Assembly (NCBI GenBank): GCA_017621035.1
Contig: JAGATY010000016.1
Location: forward strand, 1-45,059
Length of the DNA: 45,059 bases
Direction of reading: 5' to 3'
DNA from: Bacteroides sp.
Lineage (GTDB): Bacteria > Bacteroidota > Bacteroidia > Bacteroidales > Bacteroidaceae
In this document: positions 32,226 to 41,195 of the stretch, in pieces
Position numbering within the stretch: the first letter of the stretch is position 1
Layout: each line of letters opens with the position of its first letter
Translations under genes and position numbers: made by a program
The notes under the pieces: model-generated
Database searches by the model: none
The model's input: only the letters and a program-made list of their open reading frames with translations
Told to the model about the DNA's origin: nothing

Positions 32226-33602
32226 TTACTTCTTAAGGCTTGCCTGAAGCTCGTCGATATCGCTGCGGAAAGCCTTATCAACCTCCCGTAACTCTTTGAT
32301 GGTCTTGCAGGCATGGAGTACGGTGGCGTGGTCTTTACCACCAATCAGCACGCCAATCTTGGCAGTAGACAGCTCGGTATTATTCTTCGCCAGATACATG
32401 GCAACCTGTCTGGCCTGCACCACATCTCTCTTTCTGGACTTGGTATGTATCAAAGAGGCATCCAGCCCGTAGTGAGAGCAGACAGTCTTGATGATGTCGT
32501 CGATGGTAATCGTCTTGTTCTCGTTGTTTACCACCTTGCGCACGATGCGTTGTGCCAACTCCAGGTTGATGTCTTTGTTATAGATGGTGGAGTGCGCCAT
32601 GATAGAGATGACGATTCCTTCCAAGTCACGCACGCTGTCGCTCACGTTCTCGGCAATGTAATCAATCACTTCCGGCGGGAATTGCAAACCGTCGCGACGT
32701 ATCTTGTTGCGTAAGATGTTACGACGCAGCTCAACGGTGGGCTTCTCCAACTCGGCAACCATTCCCCACTTGAAGCGAGTAATCATGCGTTCCTCAATGC
32801 CTTGCAGCATGGCGGGAGCGCGGTCCGACGTCAGAATCAACTGCTTTCCGTTCTGATGCAAGTGATTGAAGATGTGGAAGAACGTGTTTTGCGTGCGGGT
32901 TACTCCGGCAAATTCCTGTATGTCGTCTACTATCAATACATCAATAGTTTGGTAGAAGTTGATGAAATCGTTAATCGTATTGTTGCGCACAGAGTCAGTG
33001 TACTGCACTTGGAACAGGTGTGCAGACACGTAAAGTACGCGCTTCTCCGGATAAAGCTCTTTGATTTTGGTACCGATAGCGTTGGCAAGGTGTGTTTTTC
33101 CTACACCGGATGCTCCGTAGAAGAACAACGGATTGAAAATGGTCTTCGCCGGATTCTGTGCCACTGCTTCGGCTACACTTCGCGACAGCTTGTTGCTCTC
33201 GCCCTCAATAAATGTGTCGAAGTTGTATCCGCTTCTCAAGTGCGGGTCGAGGTCGGATGCCGGTATCTGCGGTATCCTCTTGGTCGGCTCTTTCTTGATT
33301 GTCGGGCCCGGTGTAGGCGGGAGATTCACCTCGATGGGAGGAGTCTTTACCACCATTACTTTATACATCAGTCTGGCGTCCTCACCGAAAACCTTGTGGA
33401 TGGTGTGACGCAACAGGTCTACGAACTTCTCTTCCAGAAACTCATAGAAGAACTGGCTGGGTACTTGCACAGTCAGTTCCTTGTCCTCGTACTTCAGCGG
33501 GACAATCGGGAGAAACCATGTTTTGTATGTCTGTTCCGGAACGTTGTCCCTGATGATTTCAAGGCAACGATTCCACATTCCGACATGATCAACTACGCTC
33601 AT
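32226..33602 (-). CDS. dnaA: Chromosomal replication initiator DnaA
   Basis: This 458-residue AAA+ initiator has all four domains: N-terminal domain I (about 8-85, [20 protein letters not shown]), a Pro-rich linker (about 88-118), AAA+ domain III with Walker A GASGVGKT at 163-170 and Walker [11 protein letters not shown], and the DNA-binding domain IV with [14 protein letters not shown] chose ATG 33602 ([10 protein letters not shown]). I see no cluster of DnaA boxes in the 350 bp upstream or 100 bp downstream, so oriC is probably elsewhere. Confidence 0.97.
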   Translation of the reverse strand: MSVVDHVGMWNRCLEIIRDNVPEQTYKTWFLPIVPLKYEDKELTVQVPSQFFYEFLEEKFVDLLRHTIHKVFGEDARLMYKVMVVKTPPIEVNLPPTPGPTIKKEPTKRIPQIPASDLDPHLRSGYNFDTFIEGESNKLSRSVAEAVAQNPAKTIFNPLFFYGASGVGKTHLANAIGTKIKELYPEKRVLYVSAHLFQVQYTDSVRNNTINDFINFYQTIDVLIVDDIQEFAGVTRTQNTFFHIFNHLHQNGKQLILTSDRAPAMLQGIEERMITRFKWGMVAELEKPTVELRRNILRNKIRRDGLQFPPEVIDYIAENVSDSVRDLEGIVISIMAHSTIYNKDINLELAQRIVRKVVNNENKTITIDDIIKTVCSHYGLDASLIHTKSRKRDVVQARQVAMYLAKNNTELSTAKIGVLIGGKDHATVLHACKTIKELREVDKAFRSDIDELQASLKK

Positions 33603-33667
33603 ACGGTTAACACATTTATAAATAATAAGCAAACTTCTACGCTTGCAAAATTGACAATCTTATTTTG

Positions 33668-33719
33668 AAAAAACAAACTGCTTTTTTCTTGCTTTTTTTT
33701 TGAATGGATTAAGCAGTTT
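33668..33719 (-). terminator. Second candidate terminator after the MlaD gene
   Basis: On the minus strand AAACTGCTT and AAGCAGTTT form a 9-bp stem with a long A-rich loop, followed by GTTTTTT. It lies between the MlaD-like gene and dnaA. Confidence 0.5.
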
Positions 33720-33748
33720 AAGGTCAGCTACTTACGACTAGAGATGAA

Positions 33749-33780
33749 AACAGCCCCCGTTTGGGGGCTGTTGCTTTTTT
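33749..33780. terminator. G/C-rich hairpin with T run between the MlaD gene and dnaA
   Basis: AACAGCCCCC, loop GTTT, GGGGGCTGTT is a perfect 10-bp stem. On the plus strand GCTTTTTT follows; on the minus strand TTTTC follows. No plus-strand gene is visible upstream, so it either ends the MlaD transcript on the minus strand or a short plus-strand RNA. Confidence 0.75.
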
Positions 33781-33950
33781 GTATGCCTTTGGTTTTTAGT
33801 GTTTTGCAGTCGTCTTTTCGCTTTGGGAGGGAAGAGTCGGCTCTCTTATTGAACGCCATTCTTTTCCCCTTCTGTACCGATGAGACGGGCTTTTCTCTCT
33901 TTCCTTTTCAATGCGTCCTATTTAGACGAAATCTATTTAGGAGAAAAATT
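33781..33950. other. Gene-free interval downstream of the MlaD-like gene
   Basis: I see no gene here. CTAAATAG occurs twice on the minus strand, 15 bp apart, around 33920-33940. The rest is pyrimidine-rich without clear structure. Confidence 0.4.
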
Positions 33951-34844
33951 TTATTTCTCTTTCTTGCCGAAGAGAGAGAAGTGAACGTAGCGTTTCGGGT
34001 GAGCCTTCAGGTCTTCCAGCAGGCTGGCGGCATTGGCTGTGGTAGCACTCAGGTTGTTGTAGAGTGCGGGGTCGTTCAGCAGCAGTCCGATAGTTCCCTC
34101 TTTGCTGTTCAGTTGGTCTGTCAAGGCTTTCACATTGGCCAGGGTAGCATCCACCTTTTGCATGGCGGCGGCATAATCGATGGTCTTCAGGTTGTTTGTA
34201 ATGGTGACGAAGTTGTCGCCTATTACATTCAGCTTGCCGGTCAGTTCGGGAATATCTTTCCGCATCATACCTTCCAGGTGACGACTGGTAGAGGCCAGGC
34301 TAGCTGTCATATCCTGCACGTTGTGAAGAGTGTTGGCAAGAGCCGGGTCGGCCAACAGCGAGTTCAGAGAGGTAAGTATGGAATCCAGCTTCGGCAGCAT
34401 CTTTTCAATCTTCGGCACCATGTTGGCCGCCTCGCCCATCATACCGCTGTTCACGGTTCCCGGGATAGTGTCCCCTGGCAGATATTTCTCGCGAGGGTTG
34501 TTGGCCAGTAAGAGATTCATCTTCACTCCGCCCAGCATCTCGGCCACCAGTTCTGCCGTACTGCCTTTAGGTATGCGCAACTCGGTGTCCACATCTATTT
34601 CGGCAATCACGTTTCCGGGTTGGGTATAGTCGTAATGCAGCGTGCGCACGATGCCCACACTGTAACCGTCGGCAAAGACGGGGCTTGAAGGAGTCAGGCC
34701 ATTCACGTTCTTGAACTGTACATAGAAATAGTTAGCCGGTTTGAACATGTGTATGCCTTTCAGGTAATTGATGCCGTAAACAAGCACGCACAAAGCCGCA
34801 ATGGCGGCAATACCAATCTTCACTTCTTTGGTAAGATACTTCAT
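33951..34844 (-). CDS. MlaD family (MCE) lipid-transport protein
   Basis: This 297-residue protein has an N-terminal membrane anchor (KEVKIGIAAIAALCVLVYGI, about residues 5-24) and one MCE domain (about 38-120, FKNVNGLTPSSPVFADGYSV and GGVKMNLLL). A long helical tail rich in Leu and Asn follows, as in periplasmic lipid shuttles of the Mla/Mce systems. MlaD hexamers carry phospholipids between membranes, working with an ABC transporter not found in this window. It starts 15 bp after the amidase gene ends and shares its transcript. Confidence 0.92.
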   Translation of the reverse strand: MKYLTKEVKIGIAAIAALCVLVYGINYLKGIHMFKPANYFYVQFKNVNGLTPSSPVFADGYSVGIVRTLHYDYTQPGNVIAEIDVDTELRIPKGSTAELVAEMLGGVKMNLLLANNPREKYLPGDTIPGTVNSGMMGEAANMVPKIEKMLPKLDSILTSLNSLLADPALANTLHNVQDMTASLASTSRHLEGMMRKDIPELTGKLNVIGDNFVTITNNLKTIDYAAAMQKVDATLANVKALTDQLNSKEGTIGLLLNDPALYNNLSATTANAASLLEDLKAHPKRYVHFSLFGKKEK

Positions 34845-34859
34845 GATTTCTAGTTTAAT

Positions 34860-36047
34860 TTATTTTTGTTTCTTCTTAAATTCTTGGATGGCCTCGTTTA
34901 TGTTTGTCTTCTTGCCATTCTTGAAGGCTATGACGAAGGCATCTTTAAACTTTGGCTTGATGGAGTTTCGTGTTCTCAACACCTTATTATAATTAGCGTC
35001 TGCCCCGTAGGTGTACTTGTAGAGACCGCCCTCCTTGTAATAATCCACCTCCTTGAGTCCCTTCAACCGCTTGTCGTTCTTAGCGAGCGGCTTGTCGGAG
35101 GTAAGGAACTGCACCTTGAAGATGAGTTCTCCGCCCTTGCTTGTCTCTGTCGGTGCGGGCTTCTCTTCCTTCTTGGGAGTGGTTCCCACCTCTTCTTTCT
35201 TGGCAGGAGTAGCAGTAGACGTCTGTTTCCGAGGTGTGATGTTGTCGCTGCTCCCGTTTAGTCGGGCCTCTTGTTCCTGCTTGTAGGTGCGGAAGGCACG
35301 GTATATGCCGTTGGCCAGAGAGGTTGTTCCGGCCTCGGTGTTCAGGTAGCGCTCCTCGGCGGGAGTAGAGATGAAGCCCAGCTCCACCAAGATGCTTGGC
35401 ATGGCACTTGCTTTCAGCACCAGGAAGCCTGCTTGATGCACGCCTCGGTCTATACGTTTGCAGCTGTTTTTGAACTGCTTCTGCACCAGGGAGGCAAGGT
35501 GTACGCTCTGCTCCATGTATTTATCCTGCATGAACTCGAATATGATGTACGACTCGGCCGAGTTGGGATTGAAGCCGGCGTAACGGGTCTCGTAGTCACT
35601 TTCGTAAAGAATCACGGCATTCTCCCGCTTAGCCACTTCCAGGTTGTCGTCCGACTTTGCCAGACCCAATGTCCAGGTGGAGGCACCTTGCATTGTTTTG
35701 TTTTTGGCCAGCGCGTTTGTATGGATGGAGATGAAGAGGTCAGCCTTGGCGTTGTTTGCAATCTCTGCCCGTCGGTTCAGGCTGAGGAAAACATCCTTCT
35801 TGCGGGTATAGATGACCTTCACATCTTTGCAATTCTCCTCAATTTTCTTGCCCAGTTTCAGTGCCACTTTCAGATTGATGTTCTTCTCTTTCGAGATTTT
35901 GCCTACCGCGCCGGGGTCATGTCCCCCATGTCCGGCGTCAATGACGACGACGAAATCTTTGGCTCCGACGTGCTCCATTCCTGCCGGAAAAAAGAGCCAT
36001 CCCAAGCAGAACAGCAAGCCTAATATGTATCTTCTGGACGATTTCAT
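34860..36047 (-). CDS. N-acetylmuramoyl-L-alanine amidase (Amidase_3)
   Basis: This 395-residue exported murein hydrolase cuts the MurNAc-L-Ala bond. A signal peptide (about 1-29) is followed by the zinc amidase domain: FVVVIDAGHGGHDPGAVG (His), LNRRAEIANNAKADLFISIH (His) and the catalytic Glu in SILVELGFISTPAEERYL. A Thr/Pro/Lys/Glu-rich linker (about 250-305) leads to a C-terminal domain ending in IQEFKKKQK with a SPOR-like pattern (KVQFLTSDKPLAKNDKRL). SPOR domains bind denuded septal glycan, so a cell-division role is plausible. It heads a two-gene unit with the MlaD-like protein. Confidence 0.94.
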   Translation of the reverse strand: MKSSRRYILGLLFCLGWLFFPAGMEHVGAKDFVVVIDAGHGGHDPGAVGKISKEKNINLKVALKLGKKIEENCKDVKVIYTRKKDVFLSLNRRAEIANNAKADLFISIHTNALAKNKTMQGASTWTLGLAKSDDNLEVAKRENAVILYESDYETRYAGFNPNSAESYIIFEFMQDKYMEQSVHLASLVQKQFKNSCKRIDRGVHQAGFLVLKASAMPSILVELGFISTPAEERYLNTEAGTTSLANGIYRAFRTYKQEQEARLNGSSDNITPRKQTSTATPAKKEEVGTTPKKEEKPAPTETSKGGELIFKVQFLTSDKPLAKNDKRLKGLKEVDYYKEGGLYKYTYGADANYNKVLRTRNSIKPKFKDAFVIAFKNGKKTNINEAIQEFKKKQK

Positions 36048-36060
36048 ACGTAAAACGCTG

Positions 36061-36068
36061 CAAATGTA
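36061..36068 (-). promoter_or_regulatory. -7 promoter element for the amidase gene
   Basis: The minus strand reads TACATTTG, 13 bp before the amidase ATG, implying a very short leader. Confidence 0.65.
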
Positions 36069-36136
36069 GTGATTTTGTATGAAAACTCCATCGCTTCGGA
36101 AAGTTTTACGCCCTTATCCGCCACTTTTACCGCACT

Positions 36137-36268
36137 AACGACTCCTACCTTTCCCACTAACCCTTCCCTCTCTTCTCTCTAACCCTTCCCACTCTTCTCT
36201 CTAACCCTTCCCACTCTTCTCTCTTAACCTCTTCTCTCTTCTCTATAACCTTTCCTCTCTTCCCCTTT
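36137..36268. repeat. Pyrimidine-rich 22-bp tandem repeat array (family C, 6 units)
   Basis: Units begin with AAC at 36137, 36159, 36181, 36203, 36226 and 36247. The clearest units share AACCCTTCCCACTC and end TTCTCTCT, and the two middle units are identical over 22 bp. One 23-bp and one 21-bp unit cancel, so the frame of 22 is kept. The array lies between the divergent amidase and transporter genes and leads straight into family D at 36281. Confidence 0.85.
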
Positions 36269-36280
36269 AAACTTACCCAT

Positions 36281-36346
36281 GCACAAGATGCCAACTTATG
36301 CTGCACAAGATGGCATCTTATGCAACACAAGATGGCATCTTGTGCA
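36281..36346. repeat. 22-bp tandem repeat array (family D, 3 units), copy 1
   Basis: Units at 36281, 36303 and 36325 read GCACAAGATGGCATCTT then ATGCA, with CACAAGATG-G-CATCTTGTG-like dyad symmetry. The 67 bases from 36281 recur exactly at 44660. Beyond the array the 22-bp spacing continues weakly: AGTCTGC occurs at 36374 and 36396. Confidence 0.95.
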
Positions 36347-36465
36347 TGTTTGGTTCTAATGTGGTGATACGGCAGTCTGCGTGTGCTGCTGTCCGAGTCT
36401 GCTTCCGGCGACGGGTTGCAACTTGTGCGGTGGAGGAGAAGTGTGTATCAAGAATGCAGATTTTA

Positions 36466-36497
36466 TTTGTCCCGCCTCGCGCTTTGCACTATCTTTG
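36466..36497 (+). promoter_or_regulatory. Promoter upstream of the BASS-like transporter (TTTG-N20-TATCTTTG)
   Basis: TTTG at 36466-36469 and TATCTTTG at 36490-36497 are 20 bp apart. Transcription from here would run through the inverted-repeat element at 36515-36660 before reaching the gene. Confidence 0.78.
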
Positions 36498-36514
36498 CAC
36501 ATTGAAAAACTAGT

Positions 36515-36660
36515 GGCAAGGATGTGTTTAGTGTGGGTTTTAGGCACGGATTACACGGATAACCACTGATTTATACTTAAATGGTTATAATTTAACCGTG
36601 ACATTCCGTGTAATCCGTGCCTAAAATCCGGTTGCTTTAATTGGTGACACATCCGTTGCC
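36515..36660. repeat. 146-bp inverted-repeat element in a gene leader
   Basis: A perfect 22-bp inverted repeat (36538-36559 and 36605-36626, core GGCACGGATTACACGG) is enclosed by outer arms GGCAAGGATGTGT (36515) and ACACATCCGTTGCC (to 36660), and inside TAACCA pairs with TGGTTA. The word GGATTACACGGAT is, as far as I recall, common in dispersed repeats of Bacteroidota. In RNA it would form a large hairpin in the transporter leader. Confidence 0.75.
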
Positions 36661-36678
36661 TCTAAATAAGAATGCGGT

Positions 36679-37653
36679 ATGTTATTACGTTTGTTGAAGA
36701 ATTGGACGCTTCCCGTGGCGATGCTGACCGGTACCGCTGCCTATTTCTTACTGGCGCGCGTCTCTTTTCTGGCTCCCCTGAAGCCGGTGGTAAACGGGGT
36801 GGTGGCTTACTTGACGCCTACTTTGATTTTCTTGCAACTGTTGCTCACGTTCTGTAAGATAGAGCTTCACCAGCTTCGCCCCAAGGCTTGGCACGGCTGG
36901 CTCTTGTTGTTTCAGTCGGTTTCTTGCCTGGCGGTGGTGGCGTTGTTGCTCAGTTGTCCCCTGTCTGAAGCCAACCGATGTGTACTTGAAGGCCTGATGG
37001 TCTGCCTTATCTGTCCCACGGCCACGGCGGCAGCCGTCATCACGGGCAAGCTGGGAGGCTGTGCAGCCAGTCTCACTACCTACACCTTGCTCTCCAATCT
37101 GTTGGCTGCGGTGGCCGTGCCATTGCTTTTCCCGCTGGTGGAGCCTCATGCCGACATCACCTTTCTGCAAGCCTTCTGGAAGATTCTGAGCAAAGTATTC
37201 CCCCTGTTGCTCTGTCCCTTCCTGCTGGCCGAACTGTTTCGCCGGTTGCTTCCCTCCGTACATCGCTTTCTGTTAGGTTTCCGCGATGCCGCCTTCTATC
37301 TCTGGGCGGTGGCACTGGCCATTGTGTCCGGACAGACGGTGCGCTCACTGGTCAACAGCGAGGCATCGGGTGGGGTAGAACTGCTCATTGCTTTGGCAGC
37401 CCTGTTGGCGTGTGCCGTACAGTTCTTCTTAGGAAAACGTATTGGCGGGCACTATAAGGAACGCATCAGTGGCGGTCAGGCCCTGGGACAGAAAAACACG
37501 GTGCTGGCCATCTGGATGGCTTACACCTACCTGAACCCGCTCTCATCCGTAGGGCCGGGCAGTTACGTGCTGTGGCAGAACATTATGAATAGTTATCAGC
37601 TTTGGAAGAAGCGGAAACGTGAAGAGGCTCAGCTTCGGGAGGTCACTCCGTAG
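36679..37653 (+). CDS. Bile acid:sodium symporter (BASS) superfamily transporter
   Basis: This 324-residue protein has about nine to ten membrane helices. VCLICPTATAAAVITGKLGG (about 112-131) resembles the crossover-helix motif of BASS/ACR3-like transporters, and the second half has SGGQALGQKNTVLAIWMAYT (about 267-286), a Gln/Asn-rich second crossover. The substrate may be an organic anion or bile acid and is not resolved by sequence. ATG 36679 starts the first helix; ATG 36672 is out of frame. Its end overlaps the convergent phosphoesterase gene by 11 bp. Confidence 0.82.
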   Translation: MLLRLLKNWTLPVAMLTGTAAYFLLARVSFLAPLKPVVNGVVAYLTPTLIFLQLLLTFCKIELHQLRPKAWHGWLLLFQSVSCLAVVALLLSCPLSEANRCVLEGLMVCLICPTATAAAVITGKLGGCAASLTTYTLLSNLLAAVAVPLLFPLVEPHADITFLQAFWKILSKVFPLLLCPFLLAELFRRLLPSVHRFLLGFRDAAFYLWAVALAIVSGQTVRSLVNSEASGGVELLIALAALLACAVQFFLGKRIGGHYKERISGGQALGQKNTVLAIWMAYTYLNPLSSVGPGSYVLWQNIMNSYQLWKKRKREEAQLREVTP

Positions 37654-39013
37654 CGATGCCTCGCCACTGCTTATACTCCCGGATGCGCTCCAGGTAACGT
37701 TGGTTCTTCTTCCGTTTAGGGTCGCCGTGGAACTCCAGATACTCGGGAATCTCCTTTCCTAAGTCAATGATTTGCGCCTCCTTACCTTCCGGTTTCACAA
37801 GCTGCAGTTTGTCGTAGAGGCTTCCCGTGTATGCGTCGTGGGTGGCGACAGTGAGTGTGTCGTCTTCCAAGCGAATGAGCTGATAGTACCGACCGGAGAT
37901 GCCGTACCTGTCAAACTGTTTGTCGAACCGGATGCGGTAATGTTTGGGGGAACAGTGACTGACGGTGTAGACGGGCGGTTGCGCTGTGCCGTCCGGACGG
38001 TGTGCCGTCATGCGGGCATAAGCGTGCTCGTGAGCCTGTAGTACCAGGTCAACGCCCTCTTCCCTCAGTAAGTCATCAAACACATAGCGTTGTATCAGGT
38101 TGTTCATCGCCCCCTTTATGGAGTAGAGCGGGTGGTGGAGAATCACCACTTTCCACTGCGCACTGCTCTCTTTCAGTTTGCTTTCCAGCCACTGTTTCTG
38201 TTCCAGCAGGTAGGGCAGCTCACGGTTGGAGTCGAGGCAGAAGAGTTGAAGATTGCCGTAACGGAGTGTAAAGACCTGGTTCTCGCCAATCATAGAGTCG
38301 AGGAAGTAGGAGAAGACCAGCGAAAAGCGACGTTCCAACTTCTGTATCACCCCCTTCAGGTAATCGTGGTTGCCCGTAACTGTCAGCAGTGGAAGCGTTT
38401 GCCCGATGGAGTCCACGCCTCGGAAGAGTTCTCCCCAGTAGCTGTCCATGGGACGCTCCACAATGTCTCCTCCGCAGGTCAGGAATTCTATTTCCGGATG
38501 GCGTTGCAAAGCAGCCTTCAGGTAGTGGTTGGCTTTTCCGCCCAGGGTATCTTGCACATCGCCCATGTAGAGGAACGAGATGGCGCGGTTGGAAGAGGCC
38601 GGTTGAGTGCGGAACCCGTACCAGGGACTCTCCTTTCCGTCGGTGCAGGCCTGGTAGCGATAAGCAGTGGCGGGCTTCAGCGCACGAAGTCGGGCCACGT
38701 AGTAGGCAGAGACCCCATTGCGTGAACGAAATGTCTCCCCCTCGGCCGGAATAAGCAGGGTGTCGCCACCCTCCTCTTCTGCCAGTCGGACGAAAGCCTC
38801 CCGCACCACCGAGTCACATTGCCAGCTGACGTTGCGCGTCCACTCATCTTCGGTACCGAAAGTGAGCAATACCCGTTCCGGTCGTTGAGGCGGGAGGTAG
38901 GGCTTTTCAGGCGGATTGCCAAACCATACGTCGTAACGCGAGTAAATCCAGATGGCGAGCGACAGCACAACAAGCAGGCTGCAGCTGCCGGCTATGAGAT
39001 GTTTTTTCTTCAT
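37643..39013 (-). CDS. Exported metallophosphoesterase (purple acid phosphatase-like)
   Basis: This 456-residue protein has an N-terminal signal anchor (about 5-25) and an FN3-like domain (about 45-145, PERVLLTFGTEDEWTRNVSW). The calcineurin-like domain follows with FLYMGDVQDTLGG, CGGDIVERPMD, TVTGNHDYLKG, VVILHHPLYSIKG and LVLQAHEHAYARM, the full set of metal ligands. The domain order resembles purple acid phosphatases. The substrate may be a phosphomonoester or polysaccharide-linked phosphate. It is a single gene that converges on the transporter. Confidence 0.92.
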   Translation of the reverse strand: MKKKHLIAGSCSLLVVLSLAIWIYSRYDVWFGNPPEKPYLPPQRPERVLLTFGTEDEWTRNVSWQCDSVVREAFVRLAEEEGGDTLLIPAEGETFRSRNGVSAYYVARLRALKPATAYRYQACTDGKESPWYGFRTQPASSNRAISFLYMGDVQDTLGGKANHYLKAALQRHPEIEFLTCGGDIVERPMDSYWGELFRGVDSIGQTLPLLTVTGNHDYLKGVIQKLERRFSLVFSYFLDSMIGENQVFTLRYGNLQLFCLDSNRELPYLLEQKQWLESKLKESSAQWKVVILHHPLYSIKGAMNNLIQRYVFDDLLREEGVDLVLQAHEHAYARMTAHRPDGTAQPPVYTVSHCSPKHYRIRFDKQFDRYGISGRYYQLIRLEDDTLTVATHDAYTGSLYDKLQLVKPEGKEAQIIDLGKEIPEYLEFHGDPKRKKNQRYLERIREYKQWRGIATE

Positions 39014-39047
39014 GTCGGAGCGATGAATCAGATGTTCTAATTGCCTG

Positions 39048-39055
39048 CAAAAGTA
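39048..39055 (-). promoter_or_regulatory. -7 promoter element for the metallophosphoesterase
   Basis: The minus strand reads TACTTTTG, 34 bp before the ATG at 39013. Confidence 0.6.
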
Positions 39056-39146
39056 GTTAATATATTCTGTAAGTTTTTCTTTTGTTCTTTTAAAATGTTA
39101 CATAACACCTCTGTAGGTGAGCTATGGGAGAAAAGTTTTTCTTCCA

Positions 39147-39181
39147 TTTGTCTCCCATTCCTCCATAATGCGCTATCTTTG
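39147..39181 (+). promoter_or_regulatory. Promoter of the LtaS-like gene (TTTG-N23-TATCTTTG)
   Basis: TTTG at 39147-39150 and TATCTTTG at 39174-39181 precede ATG 39207 by 25 bp. The box lies inside the longest open frame, so the upstream Met codons cannot be the start. Confidence 0.75.
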
Positions 39182-39206
39182 CTTCCCGAAAAAGAGACTT
39201 TTGCAT

Positions 39207-41195
39207 ATGAATAAACTAAAGAATACGCTTCTGGCCAATGTCGGAGCCTTGCTCTGTAACTTGGCGCTGGTCTACGTCTGTTACACGCTTTGCCGTCTGG
39301 TGTTTCTGCTGGTCAACTGGAAAACGTTTGGCGGACAGATGGATGCAGCCTACCTGCTGGATTTGTTTGGTGCCGGACTGATTTTTGATACAACCGCCAT
39401 TCTCTACAGCAACGTCCTCTTCATCCTCCTCTTCTTATTTCCGCTGCATTGGAAAGAGCGGAAAGGATTCTATCGGGTAGTGCGCCGGTTGTTTGTCTTT
39501 ATCAATACGGTCTGTCTCTTTGCCAACTTGGCAGACAGCGTCTATTTCCAGTTCACGGGCAAACGCACTACCATGTCTGTTTTCCAAGAGTTTGCCAACG
39601 AAGGGGGAGGTAACTTCTTCTCCATTCTGTGGAGTGAGTCGCTTCCTTACTGGTATCTCGGTGTGCTGACGGTACTGTTCGCCTGGTTACTCCACAAACT
39701 GTTCCGTGAGCCGGGAAACTATCCGGTACGACGGCTTACACCATATTATATTATACAAACGTTGGCCTTGCTGCTGGCCGTACCGTTTACGGTGTTCGGT
39801 ATGCGTGGGGGAATGACCATGGCAACCCGTCCCATCACCATCAGCAATGCTAATCAGTACGTCAATCGCCCCCTGGATGCCGGCATCGTACTGAATACCC
39901 CGTTTGCCATCTTCCGCACACTGGACAAGAAGCCCTTTGTGGTTCCCGACTATTTGGAAGCAGACCGCCTGGAGGAGATCTTCTCACCGATTCATCGGCC
40001 GGACAGTGTGGAAACCTTCCGCCCTATGAATGTGGTGGTCTTTATCTTAGAAAGCTTTGGCAAGCAGAACTTCGGCTCCTTGAATCCGACATTGGATGAG
40101 GGTAACTACCGGGGTTATACTCCCTTCCTCGATTCCTTATTGCAAGAGGGACTGACCTTTGAATACTCCTACAGCAATGGTAGGAAGAGCATCGACGGAA
40201 TGCCTTCGGTACTCTCCTCCATCCCCAGCTTTGTAGAGCCTTTCTTCCTGACACCCGCCTCGCTGAACGATGTCTCCAGCATTGCCGGTGAGTTACGAAA
40301 ACACAAGGGGTACTACACTGCCTTCTTCCACGGTGCCATGAACGGCTCGATGGGGTTTGAAGCCTTCTCGCGCACGGCAGGTTTCCAAGACTATTTTGGT
40401 AGAACAGAATACAATCAAGACCCTAATTACAAGGGCGATGCAGACTTTGACGGAACGTGGGCCATCTGGGATGAAGAGTTCCTCCAGTTCTATTGCGACA
40501 AGATGGCAGACTTCCCCCAACCCTTTGTTACATCGGTCTTTACCGCCACTTCTCACCCGCCTTTTGCTCTGCCGGAACGTTACAAAGGCAAGTACCGAGA
40601 CGATGGCAACCCCTTCTATGCCTGTGTGACCTACACGGACAATGCCATGCGCCTCTTCTTTGAAAAGGCACGCAAGCAGCCCTGGTTTAAGAATACGCTG
40701 TTTGTCATCACGGCCGACCACATCGGCGGTAACAGCCGTCCCGAGTATGTGACAGCATTGGGCTACTACTCCATTCCTATCATCTTCTACGCTCCCGGCC
40801 TTCCGGAACTGCGTGGCTACGACAGGGAGCGGGTGGTCGATCAGATAGACATCATGCCCACGGTACTAGGCATTCTGGGTTATGACCGTCCGTATGTGGC
40901 TTTCGGTCAAGACGTGCTGCACACTCCTCAGGAAGAGACCTTTGCCGTGAATTATGTACCGGCCGGCGGAGTCTATCAGCTGGTGAAGGGCGATTACCTG
41001 ATTCAGTTCGACGGTTATCAGGTTCTGAAGGCCTACCGTTACCGCACAGACAAGCTTTTGCAGCATGACGTGAAGGAGGAGATGCCGAAAGAACAGCTGG
41101 AAGAACTGGAGAACCAACTGAAAGCAGTTATTCAGCAGTATATGTTGCGCATGAAAAACAACGATTTAATCTATAGGGAGGAACCACGTCCATGA
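39207..41195 (+). CDS. LTA synthase-like sulfatase family membrane protein
   Basis: This 662-residue protein has five N-terminal membrane helices (about residues 8-215) and an extracytoplasmic alkaline-phosphatase-superfamily domain (about 270-600). Metal and nucleophile motifs are NVVVFILESFGKQNFGSL, SNGRKSIDGMPSVL with Ser as the probable nucleophile, FFHGAMNGSMGFEAF, and FVITADHIGGNSRPEY. Bacteroides does not make Gram-positive lipoteichoic acid, so the enzyme more probably transfers phosphoglycerol or phosphoethanolamine to a glycan or lipid; that is inference. The start is fixed by the promoter. The HD-domain gene overlaps its stop by 4 bp. Confidence 0.92.
   Translation: MNKLKNTLLANVGALLCNLALVYVCYTLCRLVFLLVNWKTFGGQMDAAYLLDLFGAGLIFDTTAILYSNVLFILLFLFPLHWKERKGFYRVVRRLFVFINTVCLFANLADSVYFQFTGKRTTMSVFQEFANEGGGNFFSILWSESLPYWYLGVLTVLFAWLLHKLFREPGNYPVRRLTPYYIIQTLALLLAVPFTVFGMRGGMTMATRPITISNANQYVNRPLDAGIVLNTPFAIFRTLDKKPFVVPDYLEADRLEEIFSPIHRPDSVETFRPMNVVVFILESFGKQNFGSLNPTLDEGNYRGYTPFLDSLLQEGLTFEYSYSNGRKSIDGMPSVLSSIPSFVEPFFLTPASLNDVSSIAGELRKHKGYYTAFFHGAMNGSMGFEAFSRTAGFQDYFGRTEYNQDPNYKGDADFDGTWAIWDEEFLQFYCDKMADFPQPFVTSVFTATSHPPFALPERYKGKYRDDGNPFYACVTYTDNAMRLFFEKARKQPWFKNTLFVITADHIGGNSRPEYVTALGYYSIPIIFYAPGLPELRGYDRERVVDQIDIMPTVLGILGYDRPYVAFGQDVLHTPQEETFAVNYVPAGGVYQLVKGDYLIQFDGYQVLKAYRYRTDKLLQHDVKEEMPKEQLEELENQLKAVIQQYMLRMKNNDLIYREEPRP

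Noticed and set aside
33603-33950. oriC next to dnaA
   Set aside because: No cluster of DnaA boxes or AT-rich unwinding repeats is recognisable.
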